A stretch of 64,000 nucleotides of DNA from CAYTAU01 sp964442075 (GCA_964442075.1 CAYTWH010000013.1:1-64000); one strand, 5' to 3'. Shown: positions 1-10,563, counted from the stretch's first letter. Notes: a model not told the origin generated them from the letters alone. Translations and numbers: made by a program.

Positions 1-765
1 CTTGCCGGTCCCTGTGTTGTAGAAGACGAACAAACAGTTTTTGAGATAGCAGAAAAAGTACAGTTAATTACTGATAAATTAAAAATACCTTTTGTTTTTA
101 AGGCATCATTTAAAAAAGCTAATCGTACCAGTTTATCATCTTTTACAGGTATTGGCGATATGCAGGCAATTGGAATTTTAAAAAAGGTAAAAGAAAAATA
201 TAATTTGCCCATTGTTACCGATATTCACACAGCAGAAGATATTGAAAAAATAAAAGATGTAGCAGATATTATTCAGATACCTGCTTTTTTATGCAGACAA
301 ACAGATTTACTTATCGCGGCAGGCAATAGCGGAAAAATTGTTAATATTAAAAAAGGGCAGTTTCTTTCTGCCGAAGCTATGCAATATGCTGTTAACAAAG
401 TAAATTCAACAAAAAATAAAAATGTAATGCTTACCGAACGAGGAACAAGTTTCGGATATCAAGACCTTATTATAGATTATAGAGGAATACCTGTAATGCA
501 AAAAACCAATTGTCCTGTTATTTTAGATGTTACACATTCCTTGCAACAACCAAATCAAAACACAGGAGTTACAGGTGGTTTGCCCGACATGATTGAAACA
601 GTTGCAAAAGCAGGAATTGCTGTAGGTGTTGATGGTATATTTTTGGAAACACATCCAAATCCTGCAAAAGCAAAATCGGATGGAGCAAATATGTTAAATC
701 TTGATAAACTGGAAAATTTACTTGATAAGCTTGTTAAAATAAGAGGAGTAGTAAATATACTATAA
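1..765 (+). CDS. kdsA: 3-deoxy-8-phosphooctulonate synthase, 5'-truncated by window edge
   Basis: Condenses arabinose 5-phosphate with phosphoenolpyruvate to Kdo-8-phosphate in the cytosol, the committed step to the Kdo sugar of lipopolysaccharide. The frame is open from base 1 with no start, so the gene runs off the left edge. 254 residues are visible against about 270-285 in the family, so only some 15-30 N-terminal residues are missing. Motifs seen: AGPCVVED at visible residues 2-9, KASFKKANR, and a C-terminal GIFLETHPNPAKAKSDG. The Cys of AGPC is the metal ligand of metal-dependent KdsA; metal-independent enzymes have Asn there, so this is inferred to be the metal-dependent class. No terminator is obvious downstream. 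Confidence 0.95.
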   Translation, partial: LAGPCVVEDEQTVFEIAEKVQLITDKLKIPFVFKASFKKANRTSLSSFTGIGDMQAIGILKKVKEKYNLPIVTDIHTAEDIEKIKDVADIIQIPAFLCRQTDLLIAAGNSGKIVNIKKGQFLSAEAMQYAVNKVNSTKNKNVMLTERGTSFGYQDLIIDYRGIPVMQKTNCPVILDVTHSLQQPNQNTGVTGGLPDMIETVAKAGIAVGVDGIFLETHPNPAKAKSDGANMLNLDKLENLLDKLVKIRGVVNIL

Positions 766-1009
766 GTGGGTTGACAATAGACAATTAACAGTAGGCAAAG
801 TGAAATATATTACATTCTCCAAAAAGAAAATCTCATTTCGAATTTAGGTTAAAAATTATCAAAATTCTGCAGATATGTGTGTTGTTTAAATATATACAAT
901 TAGCATTAGACAAAGGAATTTATTTTGTCAACTTTAATCATTTAACATGAAAAATTATTATTTAAAAAAATTTGATTATAGCTGAAGGCTAGTGTGAGAA
1001 TAAAGCAAG

Positions 1010-2826
1010 CTAATTGTTTAATATTTTAAATTCTACTCTCCGGTTTTGTTTTCGCCCTTCTTCGGTTTTATTATCTGCAATTGGCTGGTAAAAAGCATAG
1101 CCTTTATATTCTAATCGACTATTATTTATTCCATTATTAATTAAATAATCAACTACCGATTTTGACCTGTTAGTAGATAAACGCTGATTTGTAGCCAGAC
1201 TGTTAGTGTTATCGGTATGTCCGCCAATTTCAATTCGCAAAGAAGGGTTATCTTTTAAAATTTTAACTACCCTGTTTAATTCTGCACGCGAAGCAGGCTC
1301 TAATTCAGAGCTGGCATGTTGAAAAAATAAATTGTTTAAAACAATTTTTGAACCTTTTTCTAATGATTCTAATTCTACATCTAGAATAATTTCGCCAAAT
1401 TCTTTACTTTCGGGCAAATCAAAATTAGCAGAATTAAACAAATAATCATCAGCATAAACAGCAATTCCATAATTTTTACCAGAGGGTAATGTTATGAGAT
1501 ATTCACCTGTTTCACTATTTGAGTTAAAAACTGCTATAATTTCGTTTTTTTCATTATCAAATATTTCAATTTTGGCTTCAATAAATTTGCCTGTTTTGCT
1601 ATCTTTAACTTTCCCTTTTACTAAAGTAAGATTCACCGTTTTATTATCATCTTCAAAAGCAGTAAAGTTTATCATATAAATATCTGTACTGCCTTTCCCT
1701 CCTTGTTTTATCGATGAAAAATAGCCATGTCTGCCATCAGCAGAAGTAACAAAAAAAACATCATCATTTCCTGTATTTATTGGATATCCAATATTTTCAG
1801 GCTTAGACCATGTTCCATTTTTATCTTTAGCTGATTTGAAAATATCATATCCTCCAATTGTGTTATGACCTTTTGAGCTAAAATATAAAGTTTTACCATC
1901 GGGATGTGCAAAAACACCTTCTTCGTCATATTCTGTATTAATTACATTACCAATATTTGTTGCATTACCCCAGTCTCCGTTAGTCTCTCTGGGACATATA
2001 TAAATATCTTTTTCACCATAACCACCGGGTCTGTTGCTTGTAAAATAAAGAGTTCTGCCATCAAATGAAATACTTGCAGAAAATTCGCTATAGGGTGAAT
2101 TTATACTATTTGGCAAGGCTTTAGATTTTGACCACTCACTACCTTTTAATTCACAATAATATATATCTCCTGCATAAACATCACCACTTTTCTTTGTTCC
2201 TTTATATACATACAATTCTTGTCCATCCGGCGATAAACCAACAGTAGCATCATGGTTTACAGTATTTACCGGAGTACCAATATTTGTTGGGATACTCCAT
2301 TTCCCGTTGTTGGGGTTTTCATTAATTCTTTACCTGAATAGCATTCTTTAAAGCGTTTTTGAAGTACTGGATGCCAATTATATAAAATATTCGGTGATAA
2401 TGAAATTTTAAAACCATTATATTCTTCAATTGCTTTATCAAAATTAAGCATAGATTGATACGATTGTCCAATTCTATATCTTAAATCTTTTGCTATTTCT
2501 CTATCTAATTTGTATGCTTTTTGCAAATAAGGCAAAGCTTCCGAGGCGTTTGCAGAATTAATATAACAAATGCCAATTTTATAATTTAATTCGGAATTAT
2601 TAGGATTAAAATCATTAGCTTTAATATAACTTCCAAGAGCTATTCTAAACGATAAATCTTCATAGGCATCATTACCATCATAAAGATTATCCATGGCTGC
2701 ATTAAAATTTTCCTTATCATTTTTAAATAGTTTTTTATCAAATGGAACATTCCCCTGCCCAAAAATCAGTACAGAATAAAATGTTAAAAAAATTAATATA
2801 AATATTTTTATTTTTTTTAACTCCAT
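1010..2826 (-). pseudogene. Broken PorE-like TPR / PD40 propeller / OmpA protein
   Basis: Two frames together make one gene. Bases 2826-2266 encode a signal peptide (LIFLTFYSVLIFGQG) and TPRs. A second frame encodes PD40 propeller blades, a carboxypeptidase-regulatory-like fold and a C-terminal OmpA peptidoglycan-binding domain (IEIGGHTDNTNS, NRRVEFKIL). The second frame is open upstream of its first ATG at 2215 as far as about 2310, where it reads NGKWSIPTNIGTPVNT. Compared with the intact neighbour (2859-4955), about 60 residues between KTP and NGKW are missing and the frame changes at the same point, near 2310. Decay or an assembly collapse of similar paralogues would look the same. If intact, it would be an outer-membrane-associated protein anchored to peptidoglycan. 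Confidence 0.75.
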
Positions 2827-2858
2827 ATAAAATAATACTCAATTTAATGATAACTTGT

Positions 2859-4955
2859 TTATTTACTTAATACTTTAAACTCAACCCGTCTGTTTTGTTG
2901 ACGACCTTCATCAGTATCGTTTGTAGCTACTGGTTGGTCAAAAGCATAACCTTTAAATTCTAATCTTTTCGTATCAATGCCTTTGACAATAAGATGATCT
3001 ACAACTGACTTGGCTCTGTTTTCAGAAAGGCGTTGGTTTGTAGTTCTGGAACCCCTATTATCAGTATGCCCTGAAATTTCAATTCTGGATGTTGGGAAAT
3101 CAGTTAATAATTTTACTAATCTTTCTAATTCAGGAAATGATTCAGACCTAAGTGTTGCTTTTGCATAATCAAAGAAAATGTTTTTAAGAATGATCTTTGA
3201 GCCAATATCCATTTTATTTAAAAGAATATCTTTTGTTATTTCCTGATAATTTGTTGCAGCCGGTATATTAAAGTTTTCTGAATGAAATAAATATGTTTCG
3301 GCTTTAACAGCAATACCATAATTCTTTCCTGAAGGTAAAGAAACAAGATATTTGCCTGTAGAGCTATTAGATTTTGCTATGGAGACAACCTCATTTTTTT
3401 CATTATCTACTATTTCAATTGTTGCTTCAAGAGGATTTAAAGAAATTGCATCTTTAACTGTTCCCTTAAGAATTGTAAGTCTTGTGGTTTTAATTTCAAC
3501 AGATTCTTCCATAATTGTTTCACTAACAGGAGCAATATTTGCTAATAGATTATCTTCATTACTTTGAACAATTGGTTTTTCAGGTCCTCTGAATGTAATC
3601 ATATAAATATCATAATCACCATAACCATCTTCCTTAACAGAAGCATAGTAACCATGTTTTCCACTTGCACTCATAACAAGGAATACATCATCATCTGGTG
3701 TGTTGATAGGATAACCTATATTTTTTGGTATAGACCATGTTCCGTCATCTTGCAATTCTGTACTAAAAATATCTAATCCACCCATAGATTTTTCGCCATT
3801 AGAACTAAAATACATGGTTCTTCCATCAGGGTGCATAAATACAGCTCGTTCTTCATATTCAGAATTAATTGCACTTCCTAAATTTTTAGCCGAACCCCAT
3901 CTTTCTTTTTCTTCATCCCAATAACTCATAAAAATATCATGAGTTCTTGTATTGAATCCATCAGAACCACTAACATCATAATTGTTTTCCGGTTTATTTG
4001 TGACAAAATACATTGTTTTACCATCAAATGAAAATGAAGCAGCAGATTCATGATAATCTGTGTTAATGTATTTTTTAAGTGGTCCATCATCAGGTTTTGA
4101 CCATTCTGTTCCTTTTAACTCTGACACAGAAATATCACCTCCATTATCTTTGCCATTATATGTGAATAATTGCTGACCATCAGATGATAAACCAACAGTT
4201 GCATCATTATTTGATGTGTTTAAGGGTTTGCCTATATTTTCAGCTTTCTCCCATTTATTTCCCACATTATAAGCAATATAAATATCCTCATAAAAAAGGT
4301 TGTCAGATTCATCTCTTCCTCCACCTTCTGTATCTGCTCTTCTGGAAGTAAATATCATCATAGATTCATCTGCCGAAATAAGTGGGCTGTATTCTCTATA
4401 CTTTGAGTTTATTGTAGGTCCAAGATTATCTATAAACACCCTTATAGGAGTTTTTACAATTTTTTTACCTACTTCACACTCCATTATACGTTTCTCTACT
4501 TTCTTTTTTTCTTTAGCTAATTTTTGTGGAGATAGAATATTTTTATATTTTTTATAATATTCAACAGCCTTATCAAATTCATAAGACAAGTGATAACCTC
4601 TGGCTATTAAATATAAAATATCATCAGCAACATGGCGATTAACTTCAAATGCTTTTTTAAAATAATCAATACATTTTTCTTTTTGAATGGTATATAAATA
4701 ACACATACCAATTTTATAATTAAGTAAAGCTATACTTGAATTTAGTTTATTAATTTCAAGATAATGTTCTAGTGCTCTAACAAATCCTCCACGTCCAAGC
4801 ATATAGAATGCTTCACCTTCTTTTAGATGATCTTTAGCAATCTTATAGTCATCTTTTGAAGGAAAATCATCTTTTTCTAATTTAATTTCTTGTCCATAGC
4901 TCAAGCTAATTGAGCAAAGAAAAAATACTGATAATATTATATTTTGAATTTTCAT
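2859..4955 (-). CDS. PorE-like envelope protein: TPR, PD40 propeller, CRD, OmpA C-terminal domain
   Basis: Secreted 698-residue protein. Domains in order: signal peptide (to about residue 21, ending SLSYGQ), TPRs at about 30-150, PD40/WD40-like blades at about 170-460 (repeated FTSRR, YFSSNG, GGLDIF motifs), a carboxypeptidase-regulatory-like fold at about 500-575, and OmpA-like peptidoglycan binding at about 590-698 (ISGHTDNRGS, NRRVEFKVL). This order matches PorE of the type IX secretion system, a PG-bound periplasmic component; whether this paralogue serves that system is inference. PorE is a lipoprotein, but here no good lipobox Cys is seen. It is the only intact OmpA-ended member of this four-gene minus-strand cluster. 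Confidence 0.85.
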   Translation of the reverse strand: MKIQNIILSVFFLCSISLSYGQEIKLEKDDFPSKDDYKIAKDHLKEGEAFYMLGRGGFVRALEHYLEINKLNSSIALLNYKIGMCYLYTIQKEKCIDYFKKAFEVNRHVADDILYLIARGYHLSYEFDKAVEYYKKYKNILSPQKLAKEKKKVEKRIMECEVGKKIVKTPIRVFIDNLGPTINSKYREYSPLISADESMMIFTSRRADTEGGGRDESDNLFYEDIYIAYNVGNKWEKAENIGKPLNTSNNDATVGLSSDGQQLFTYNGKDNGGDISVSELKGTEWSKPDDGPLKKYINTDYHESAASFSFDGKTMYFVTNKPENNYDVSGSDGFNTRTHDIFMSYWDEEKERWGSAKNLGSAINSEYEERAVFMHPDGRTMYFSSNGEKSMGGLDIFSTELQDDGTWSIPKNIGYPINTPDDDVFLVMSASGKHGYYASVKEDGYGDYDIYMITFRGPEKPIVQSNEDNLLANIAPVSETIMEESVEIKTTRLTILKGTVKDAISLNPLEATIEIVDNEKNEVVSIAKSNSSTGKYLVSLPSGKNYGIAVKAETYLFHSENFNIPAATNYQEITKDILLNKMDIGSKIILKNIFFDYAKATLRSESFPELERLVKLLTDFPTSRIEISGHTDNRGSRTTNQRLSENRAKSVVDHLIVKGIDTKRLEFKGYAFDQPVATNDTDEGRQQNRRVEFKVLSK

Positions 4956-4977
4956 GCTTTTTAAAATTTTTAATTTA

Positions 4978-6030
4978 TTAATGATTACATTCTTGTAAAT
5001 ACGTTGTTGCTATTTTAACTCCTAATTTTTCTGCTTCTTGCCAGTCTTTACATGCACCATCAAAATTTCTCATTTCTTCTTTTGCAATTCCTCTATTCAA
5101 ATATGCATAACCATATTTTGGGTCAATCTGAATAGCTTTATCAAAATTGGTTATAGCTCCCTTATAATCTTTAAGTTTCATTTTTGCTGTGCCAAGATTA
5201 TTGTACGCAAATACATAATCATCTTTAATTGAAATTGCTTTTTTAAAATCTTCTATTGCTCCTTTGTAATCTTTTTTATCGCATTTTACACTGCCTCTGT
5301 TATTGTATGCAGAGTAATAATCAGATTTAATTTTTATAGCTTGAGTATAAGATGAAATTGCTCCATCATAGTCTTCTTTTTTTCTTTTAACACTACCAAG
5401 ATTATTATATGTAAATTCCATTTTGGGGTCCAGTCTTATAGCTTGTTCATAATCAGCGATTGCACCAACATAATCTTCTATTTGTCTTTTTGCACTTCCT
5501 CTGTCATTATAAGCATAAGCATATTTTGAATCAAGCATTATTGCTTGTGTATAATCTTCAATTGCTCCCTTGTAATCTTCAGCTTGAAATTTAATCAATC
5601 CACTATAATAATATACTTTTGATTCTTTTAGTCCCTTTTCTATGGCAATAGCGTAATCTGCTAATGCTCCCTGATTATCTTTATTCAAATGTTTAGCTCT
5701 TCCTCTGCTATAATATGCATTAATAATTGTTTCATCAAGTTCAGTCGCTTTATTAAAATCAGATATTGCTCCGTCATATTGTTGTAATTCCATTTTAACG
5801 CTTCCTCTGTTAAAAAATGCTTTGGCAAAATCAGGTTTTAGCTGAATTGCTTCATCAAAATTACTCAGGGCAGCTTTATAATTTTTACTGTTGAAATTAT
5901 CAATTCCATTATTATATACCAATTCTGCTTCTTGATCTTCTGCAACCACAAGCGTAGAATCTTCTTCTTGCGAGTATATTACAGAATAGCTTAATATTAA
6001 AAATGTTGCAAATAAAAATAAATTCCTCAT
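4978..6030 (-). CDS. Secreted tetratricopeptide-repeat protein (nine TPRs)
   Basis: 350 residues: a signal peptide (about residues 1-20, ending SVIYSQ), then about nine 34-residue TPR units with the pattern YNNRGSxKxxxxDYxGAIxDYxxAI, filling the protein from about residue 35 to the end. TPR arrays are protein-binding scaffolds; the partner is unknown. It lies 22 bp upstream of the PorE-like gene on the same strand and is probably cotranscribed with it, which suggests a shared envelope assembly. No enzymatic domain is seen. The units are similar enough at DNA level that copy number could vary. Confidence 0.85.
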   Translation of the reverse strand: MRNLFLFATFLILSYSVIYSQEEDSTLVVAEDQEAELVYNNGIDNFNSKNYKAALSNFDEAIQLKPDFAKAFFNRGSVKMELQQYDGAISDFNKATELDETIINAYYSRGRAKHLNKDNQGALADYAIAIEKGLKESKVYYYSGLIKFQAEDYKGAIEDYTQAIMLDSKYAYAYNDRGSAKRQIEDYVGAIADYEQAIRLDPKMEFTYNNLGSVKRKKEDYDGAISSYTQAIKIKSDYYSAYNNRGSVKCDKKDYKGAIEDFKKAISIKDDYVFAYNNLGTAKMKLKDYKGAITNFDKAIQIDPKYGYAYLNRGIAKEEMRNFDGACKDWQEAEKLGVKIATTYLQECNH

Positions 6031-6169
6031 AATTAAAGTATTATATAGTTAAAGGTTTAAAATGTAAAAATATAAAAAAATTTAACTATTCCATATAAAT
6101 TATACTAAGAAATAATTCTAAATAAAAAATATTGGAAAAATAAGAATATAAATATTTTAAAAGAAAGGC

Positions 6170-8202
6170 TTAACTAATTGAAAACAACTTATAATACAAT
6201 GGGAAATAAGTAGCATAAAAATCTAATATTTCACGAATATTTATTCTAATATCATTTTTTCTGGTTATTACCCAAGCATCTTTAACTCCACAACTTGCTT
6301 GTAATTCTTTTGCATCCTGATATTTAGCAAAATCACCAATTAAATATTTATACCATCCATTATGCTGTATTTCTTTAACGGTCATATTCCCATTATATCT
6401 TTTATGTAATTCATTATATCCCATTGGTTTTCTGCTTGCTCCAACTTGTATTTTAAAAACAACATTTTTAGGGCTCATATCTTCTATTTTCCACGAATTT
6501 GTAAATCCTAGATTTTTGCTTGTTGTCTCATTTTCATCATTCGTAGTTTCATTATCTGTTGTTTCTGTGCTTTTCTCTGAAACATCATCATTAATTTCTT
6601 CCGTGTCGGGTTCTGTTGTTTCTNNNNNNNNNNNNNNNNNNNNNNNNNNNNNNNNNNNNNNNNNNNNNNNNNNNNNNNNNNNNNNNNNNNNNNNNNNNNN
6701 NNNNNNNNNNNNNNNNNNNNNNNAACATCATCATTAATTTCGTCTGTCTCGGGTTCTGTTGTTTCTGTGCTTTTTTCTTCAACATTAGCAAAATATGTTG
6801 ATGCATCATTTACATCATCCTCATAAATAACATCTGTTAATTGAATGGTATCCGGTTCTACTATATCATTTGTTGCAAGCGTTTTCTCTGTAATATCTTC
6901 AGATTCAAATTTAAAGTTATAAATATCTTTTCCTCCCCAGCCATCTCTTCTATAAGAAGTAAAATAACCCGACAAAGAATTCATATCTCCAACTGCAAAT
7001 ATATTTGTTTCATCATCAGTTGTATTTAACGGATAACCCATATTTTCAGGTTTACTCCATTCTCCGCTTTCATTTTTTAAAGTTTTAAATATATCATATC
7101 CTCCAATTGAATTATGACCTTTGGAAGTAAAAAGTAATGTTTTGCCGTCATTCAACATAAATACACTTTCTTCATTATAAATGGTATTTATAGTTGCTCC
7201 AATATTTTTTGGGTTACTCCAGTTTCCATCCGGGGTTTTTATACAATAGAATATGTCGTTACCGCCTATTGATTCTACTCTGTTACTAATAAAATATAAC
7301 TCTAGTCCTCCGGGAGATAAACATGCAGAAGATTCCTGATTAGGAGAATTTATTTCTGAAAATGCTGTAGGATTTGACCATTTATTAGAAATAAAATTAG
7401 AAACATAAATATCTCCATTATTAACAGAGCTTTTATAAAAAAACATTGTTTTACCATTTAATGATAAACCTGCAGTTGCATCGTTTTTCTGAATGCCACT
7501 TATAATATTTCCCAGCTTATCAGGTGTTCCCCATTTATTTACATCTTTAAAAGCGTAGAAGATGTGTTCATAATAAGAATCCGAATTGCTCTCTCTGCCC
7601 GAAGTAAACATTATCATACTTTCATCTTTTGTAATGAATGGAGAATGATCATTAAATTTACTGTTGATATCACCTTCAATTTTTTGAATTTCAACATTAA
7701 TGGGATTGGATGATATTTGTTTGCCTGATTCACATTCAAGAATTTTTTTGTCAAGTTGCTTAATTAATGATTCATCTTTAATTTGTTCTTTATATTTTTC
7801 ATAATATGTTATGGCTTCATTCCAATTCATGTTGTGGTGATTAGATTGTGCCAATGCATAAAATATTTTTGCGTCAACTTTGCTATCACTAGAATATGCT
7901 TTTTTAAAATATTTGAGTGAATTAGATTTATTATTTGAATTGAGGTAACAAATACCTATTTTTAAATTTAATTTAGCATTATTAGGATTAAAATCATTTG
8001 CTTTTTCGTAGTATTCGATAGCATCATTGTATAGCCATGTTTTTGATTGATTTAATATTGCATCGCCTTTTCTAATATTTTGAATAGCCTGATCAAAACC
8101 TTCGCTATCTTCAAAGTTTTTCTTTTTAAATTCTACATTTTGAGCTTGAACAAAATAAAAATTTAATAACATTAATAAACATAAATAAAATAATGTTTTC
8201 AT
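6170..8202 (-). CDS. TPR / PD40 propeller protein with T/E-rich repeat linker and SPOR-like C-terminus (spans gap)
   Basis: One gene interrupted by a 100-N assembly gap, not two or three. The part before the gap (493 codons) has a signal peptide (NFYFVQAQN), TPRs, PD40 blades and then a Thr/Glu/Asp-rich linker. After the gap the frame reading ETTEPDTEEINDDVSEKSTE continues the same linker repeat and runs without a stop through SWKIEDMSPKNVVFKIQVG to base 6170. The end is a SPOR-like domain (FKIQVGASRKP, GWYKYLIGDFAKYQDAKE). SPOR and OmpA domains both bind peptidoglycan, so this is a paralogue of its neighbours with the anchor exchanged. Visible length is 643 residues plus the gap. Confidence 0.82.
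6557..6780 (-). repeat. 57-bp (19-residue) tandem repeat in the propeller-SPOR linker
   Basis: The unit reads SEKSTETTEPDTEEINDDV in protein. One full unit lies before the gap (with E for S), most of another directly after it, and a partial divergent copy follows (SEKSTETTDNE). Near-identical DNA between copies explains why the assembler failed here. Confidence 0.8.
6624..6723. other. Assembly gap of exactly 100 N
   Basis: A run of 100 N, the conventional size for a gap of unknown length. It falls inside the 57-bp tandem repeat. Keeping the reading frame and repeat phase requires a true length of 14 + 57k bases (14, 71, 128 and so on), not 100. Confidence 0.97.
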
Positions 8203-8511
8203 ATCGTATTTTTTTGATAATGAGTATTATTTTGAAATATAGCAACAATAAATATTGCTAATCTGAAACATTATAAAAGTTATTAACTTGCTTGTGTTTA
8301 AAACAAGGTGTCGTATACACCTGCCCACCTGCTATTTGCAAGCCAAAATATTGTGTATTGTATTGCGGAATTTAGTTTGATTGAAAGATTCCTAATAATA
8401 ACTTTGATTATTTTATTAATTTTCAAATAACTTTAAACACTTTTAACATAAATGTTGATTATTTTTTTGACCTTAATAATATATATCTGAAAAAATATTT
8501 AATTTTGAACA
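8203..8511. other. Divergent intergenic region between the propeller-SPOR gene and ruvB
   Basis: 309 bp of AT-rich DNA that must hold promoters for both directions. A small hairpin (AGGTGT-cgtat-ACACCT) lies at 8306-8322. A -7-like TAATTTTG occurs at 8500-8507, only five bases before the ruvB ATG, with no TTG at the right distance; if real, ruvB would be nearly leaderless. No gene is seen. Confidence 0.5.
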
Positions 8512-9534
8512 ATGGATGAAATTTTAAATATCAGAGACGATTCTTTTACTGATAATGACAGGGAATTTGAAAAACAATTAAGACCTCTTAATTTTGATGA
8601 TTTTAAGGGGCAATCAAAAATTATTCAAAATCTTCAGGTTTTTGTTGCTGCTACAAAGCAGAGGGAAGAAGCTCTTGACCATGTTCTCTTGCATGGACCT
8701 CCCGGTCTGGGTAAAACCACACTGGCAAATATTATTGCTAATGAATTAGATGTAAATTTAAAAATTACATCGGGACCGGTTTTAGACAAACCCGGTGATC
8801 TTGCAGGTTTATTAACAAACCTTGAAGAACATGATGTTCTTTTTATTGATGAAATACACAGGCTTAGTCATGTAGTTGAGGAATACTTGTATTCGGCAAT
8901 GGAAGATTTTCGTATTGATATAATGATTGACAAGGGTCCAAGTGCAAGGTCAGTACAGCTAACATTAAATCCATTTACTCTTATAGGGGCAACTACACGC
9001 TCAGGTTTATTAACAAGTCCATTAAGAGCTAGATTTGGAATAACATCACATTTGGAATATTACGACTCAAAAATATTGACAACAATTGTTATACGCTCGG
9101 CAGATATATTAGACGTTCCAATTAATAAGGATGCTGCAATTGAGATTGCATCACGCAGTAGAGGTACTCCGCGTATTGCAAATGCTTTGCTTCGTAGGGT
9201 CCGCGATTTTGCACAAATTAAAGGAGACGGGAATATTGATCTGAAAATTGCAAAATACTCTTTAGAAGCATTAAATATTGATAAATACGGACTGGATGAT
9301 ATGGATAATAAAATTTTGAATACTATTATTGATAAATTCAAAGGCGGACCTGTTGGGCTTAATACTATTGCAATTGCTGTTGGAGATGATGCCGGTACAA
9401 TAGAAGAGGTTTATGAACCATTTTTGATTAAAGAAGGTTACATAAAAAGAACTCCAAGAGGCAGAGAAGCAACAGAGATAGCATATAAACACCTTGGTAA
9501 AATAAAACAAGACACAAGCGGTAGCTTATTTTAA
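8512..9534 (+). CDS. ruvB: Holliday junction branch migration ATPase RuvB
   Basis: Hexameric AAA+ motor that, with RuvA, drives branch migration of Holliday junctions before RuvC cleavage. 340 residues, normal length. Seen: Walker A GPPGLGKTT, Walker B LFIDEIHR, sensor 1 GATTRSG, the arginine-finger region SPLRARFG, and the C-terminal winged helix (RTPRGREATEIAYKHLG). The start is the only ATG close to the conserved N-terminus (LRPLNFDDFKGQ). aroB follows nine bases after the stop, so the two are probably cotranscribed. ruvA and ruvC are not in the window. Confidence 0.98.
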   Translation: MDEILNIRDDSFTDNDREFEKQLRPLNFDDFKGQSKIIQNLQVFVAATKQREEALDHVLLHGPPGLGKTTLANIIANELDVNLKITSGPVLDKPGDLAGLLTNLEEHDVLFIDEIHRLSHVVEEYLYSAMEDFRIDIMIDKGPSARSVQLTLNPFTLIGATTRSGLLTSPLRARFGITSHLEYYDSKILTTIVIRSADILDVPINKDAAIEIASRSRGTPRIANALLRRVRDFAQIKGDGNIDLKIAKYSLEALNIDKYGLDDMDNKILNTIIDKFKGGPVGLNTIAIAVGDDAGTIEEVYEPFLIKEGYIKRTPRGREATEIAYKHLGKIKQDTSGSLF

Positions 9535-9543
9535 TTTTCTGCA

Positions 9544-10563
9544 ATGAAAGAGGTTATAATTCATGGAAAAATAAGTGATTCAAGAATATTAATTGGAGAA
9601 TCTTTAGAAAATGTTGGTAATTACATTGCTGAAAAGAATGTTATTATTATTACCGATAAAAATGTAAGTTATTTTTATTCTTCAATATTTCCCAAAGCAA
9701 AAATAATTGTTTTAGATGTAGGTGAAAATTCTAAATCATTAGAAACAGTTGAAATTATATATAATAAATTTTTAGAATTTGAGGTAGACAGATCATGGTT
9801 TGTTCTGGGTATTGGAGGAGGAGTAATATGTGATATTGCAGGTTTTGTTGCTTCAACATATATGAGGGGACTTAAATTTGGATTTGTTTCTACAACATTA
9901 CTTGCCCAAGTTGATGCAAGTATTGGGGGAAAAAATGCTGTAAATTTTAATAATTTAAAAAATCTTATTGGAACTATTAATCAACCCGATTTTGTTGTTT
10001 GTGATATTGACCTGTTAAAAACTTTACCTAAAAGAGAATTAAAATGTGGATTTGCAGAAATCATTAAACATGCTTTAGTTTCTGATATGGGAATGTTGGA
10101 ATTTATTGAAGACAATGTGATTAATGCATTATTGGTAGACAGTAAACTTATTGAAGAATTATTATACCGGTCGTTACAAATAAAATCTAAAATTGTAATG
10201 ATGGATGAAAGAGACAGAGGGGAAAGAAGAAAACTAAATTTTGGTCATACATTTGGACATGCAATTGAATCTATTGGCAAATTAAATCATGGCGAAGCAA
10301 TAAGTATTGGAATGCACATAGCAGCAAAAATATCTTATAAAAAGAAATATTTGAAAAAACATGAACTTGACAGAATAGTTAATGTATTAGAAAATTACGA
10401 TTTACCGGTTCAGAATATTCATGACAATGAAAATATTATTGAGAAAATAAGATCAGACAAAAAAAGAAATGGAGATAATATTGATTTTATATTATTAAAG
10501 CAAATAGGCTGTGCAGTTATTCAGCAAATGAGTTTTGAAGAAATTGAAAGAATTTATAAGTAA
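9544..10563 (+). CDS. aroB: 3-dehydroquinate synthase
   Basis: Second step of the shikimate pathway: converts DAHP to 3-dehydroquinate using NAD+ and a divalent metal. 339 residues, slightly short for the family (about 345-360). Seen: the glycine-rich NAD site GIGGGVICDIAGFVAS, STTLLAQVDASIGGKNAVN, the metal-ligand region GFAEIIKHAL, and NFGHTFGHAIE and LNHGEAISIGM with metal-binding His residues. It sits nine bases after ruvB and 90 bp before aroA, another shikimate gene. Confidence 0.97.
   Translation: MKEVIIHGKISDSRILIGESLENVGNYIAEKNVIIITDKNVSYFYSSIFPKAKIIVLDVGENSKSLETVEIIYNKFLEFEVDRSWFVLGIGGGVICDIAGFVASTYMRGLKFGFVSTTLLAQVDASIGGKNAVNFNNLKNLIGTINQPDFVVCDIDLLKTLPKRELKCGFAEIIKHALVSDMGMLEFIEDNVINALLVDSKLIEELLYRSLQIKSKIVMMDERDRGERRKLNFGHTFGHAIESIGKLNHGEAISIGMHIAAKISYKKKYLKKHELDRIVNVLENYDLPVQNIHDNENIIEKIRSDKKRNGDNIDFILLKQIGCAVIQQMSFEEIERIYK

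Noticed and set aside
6508..6809. Several short ORFs running into the N block
   Set aside because: They are frame shadows of the T/E repeat caused by the arbitrary 100-base gap length.
8306..8322. Terminator hairpin upstream of ruvB
   Set aside because: Six-bp stem without a T run, and no gene ends here on either strand.
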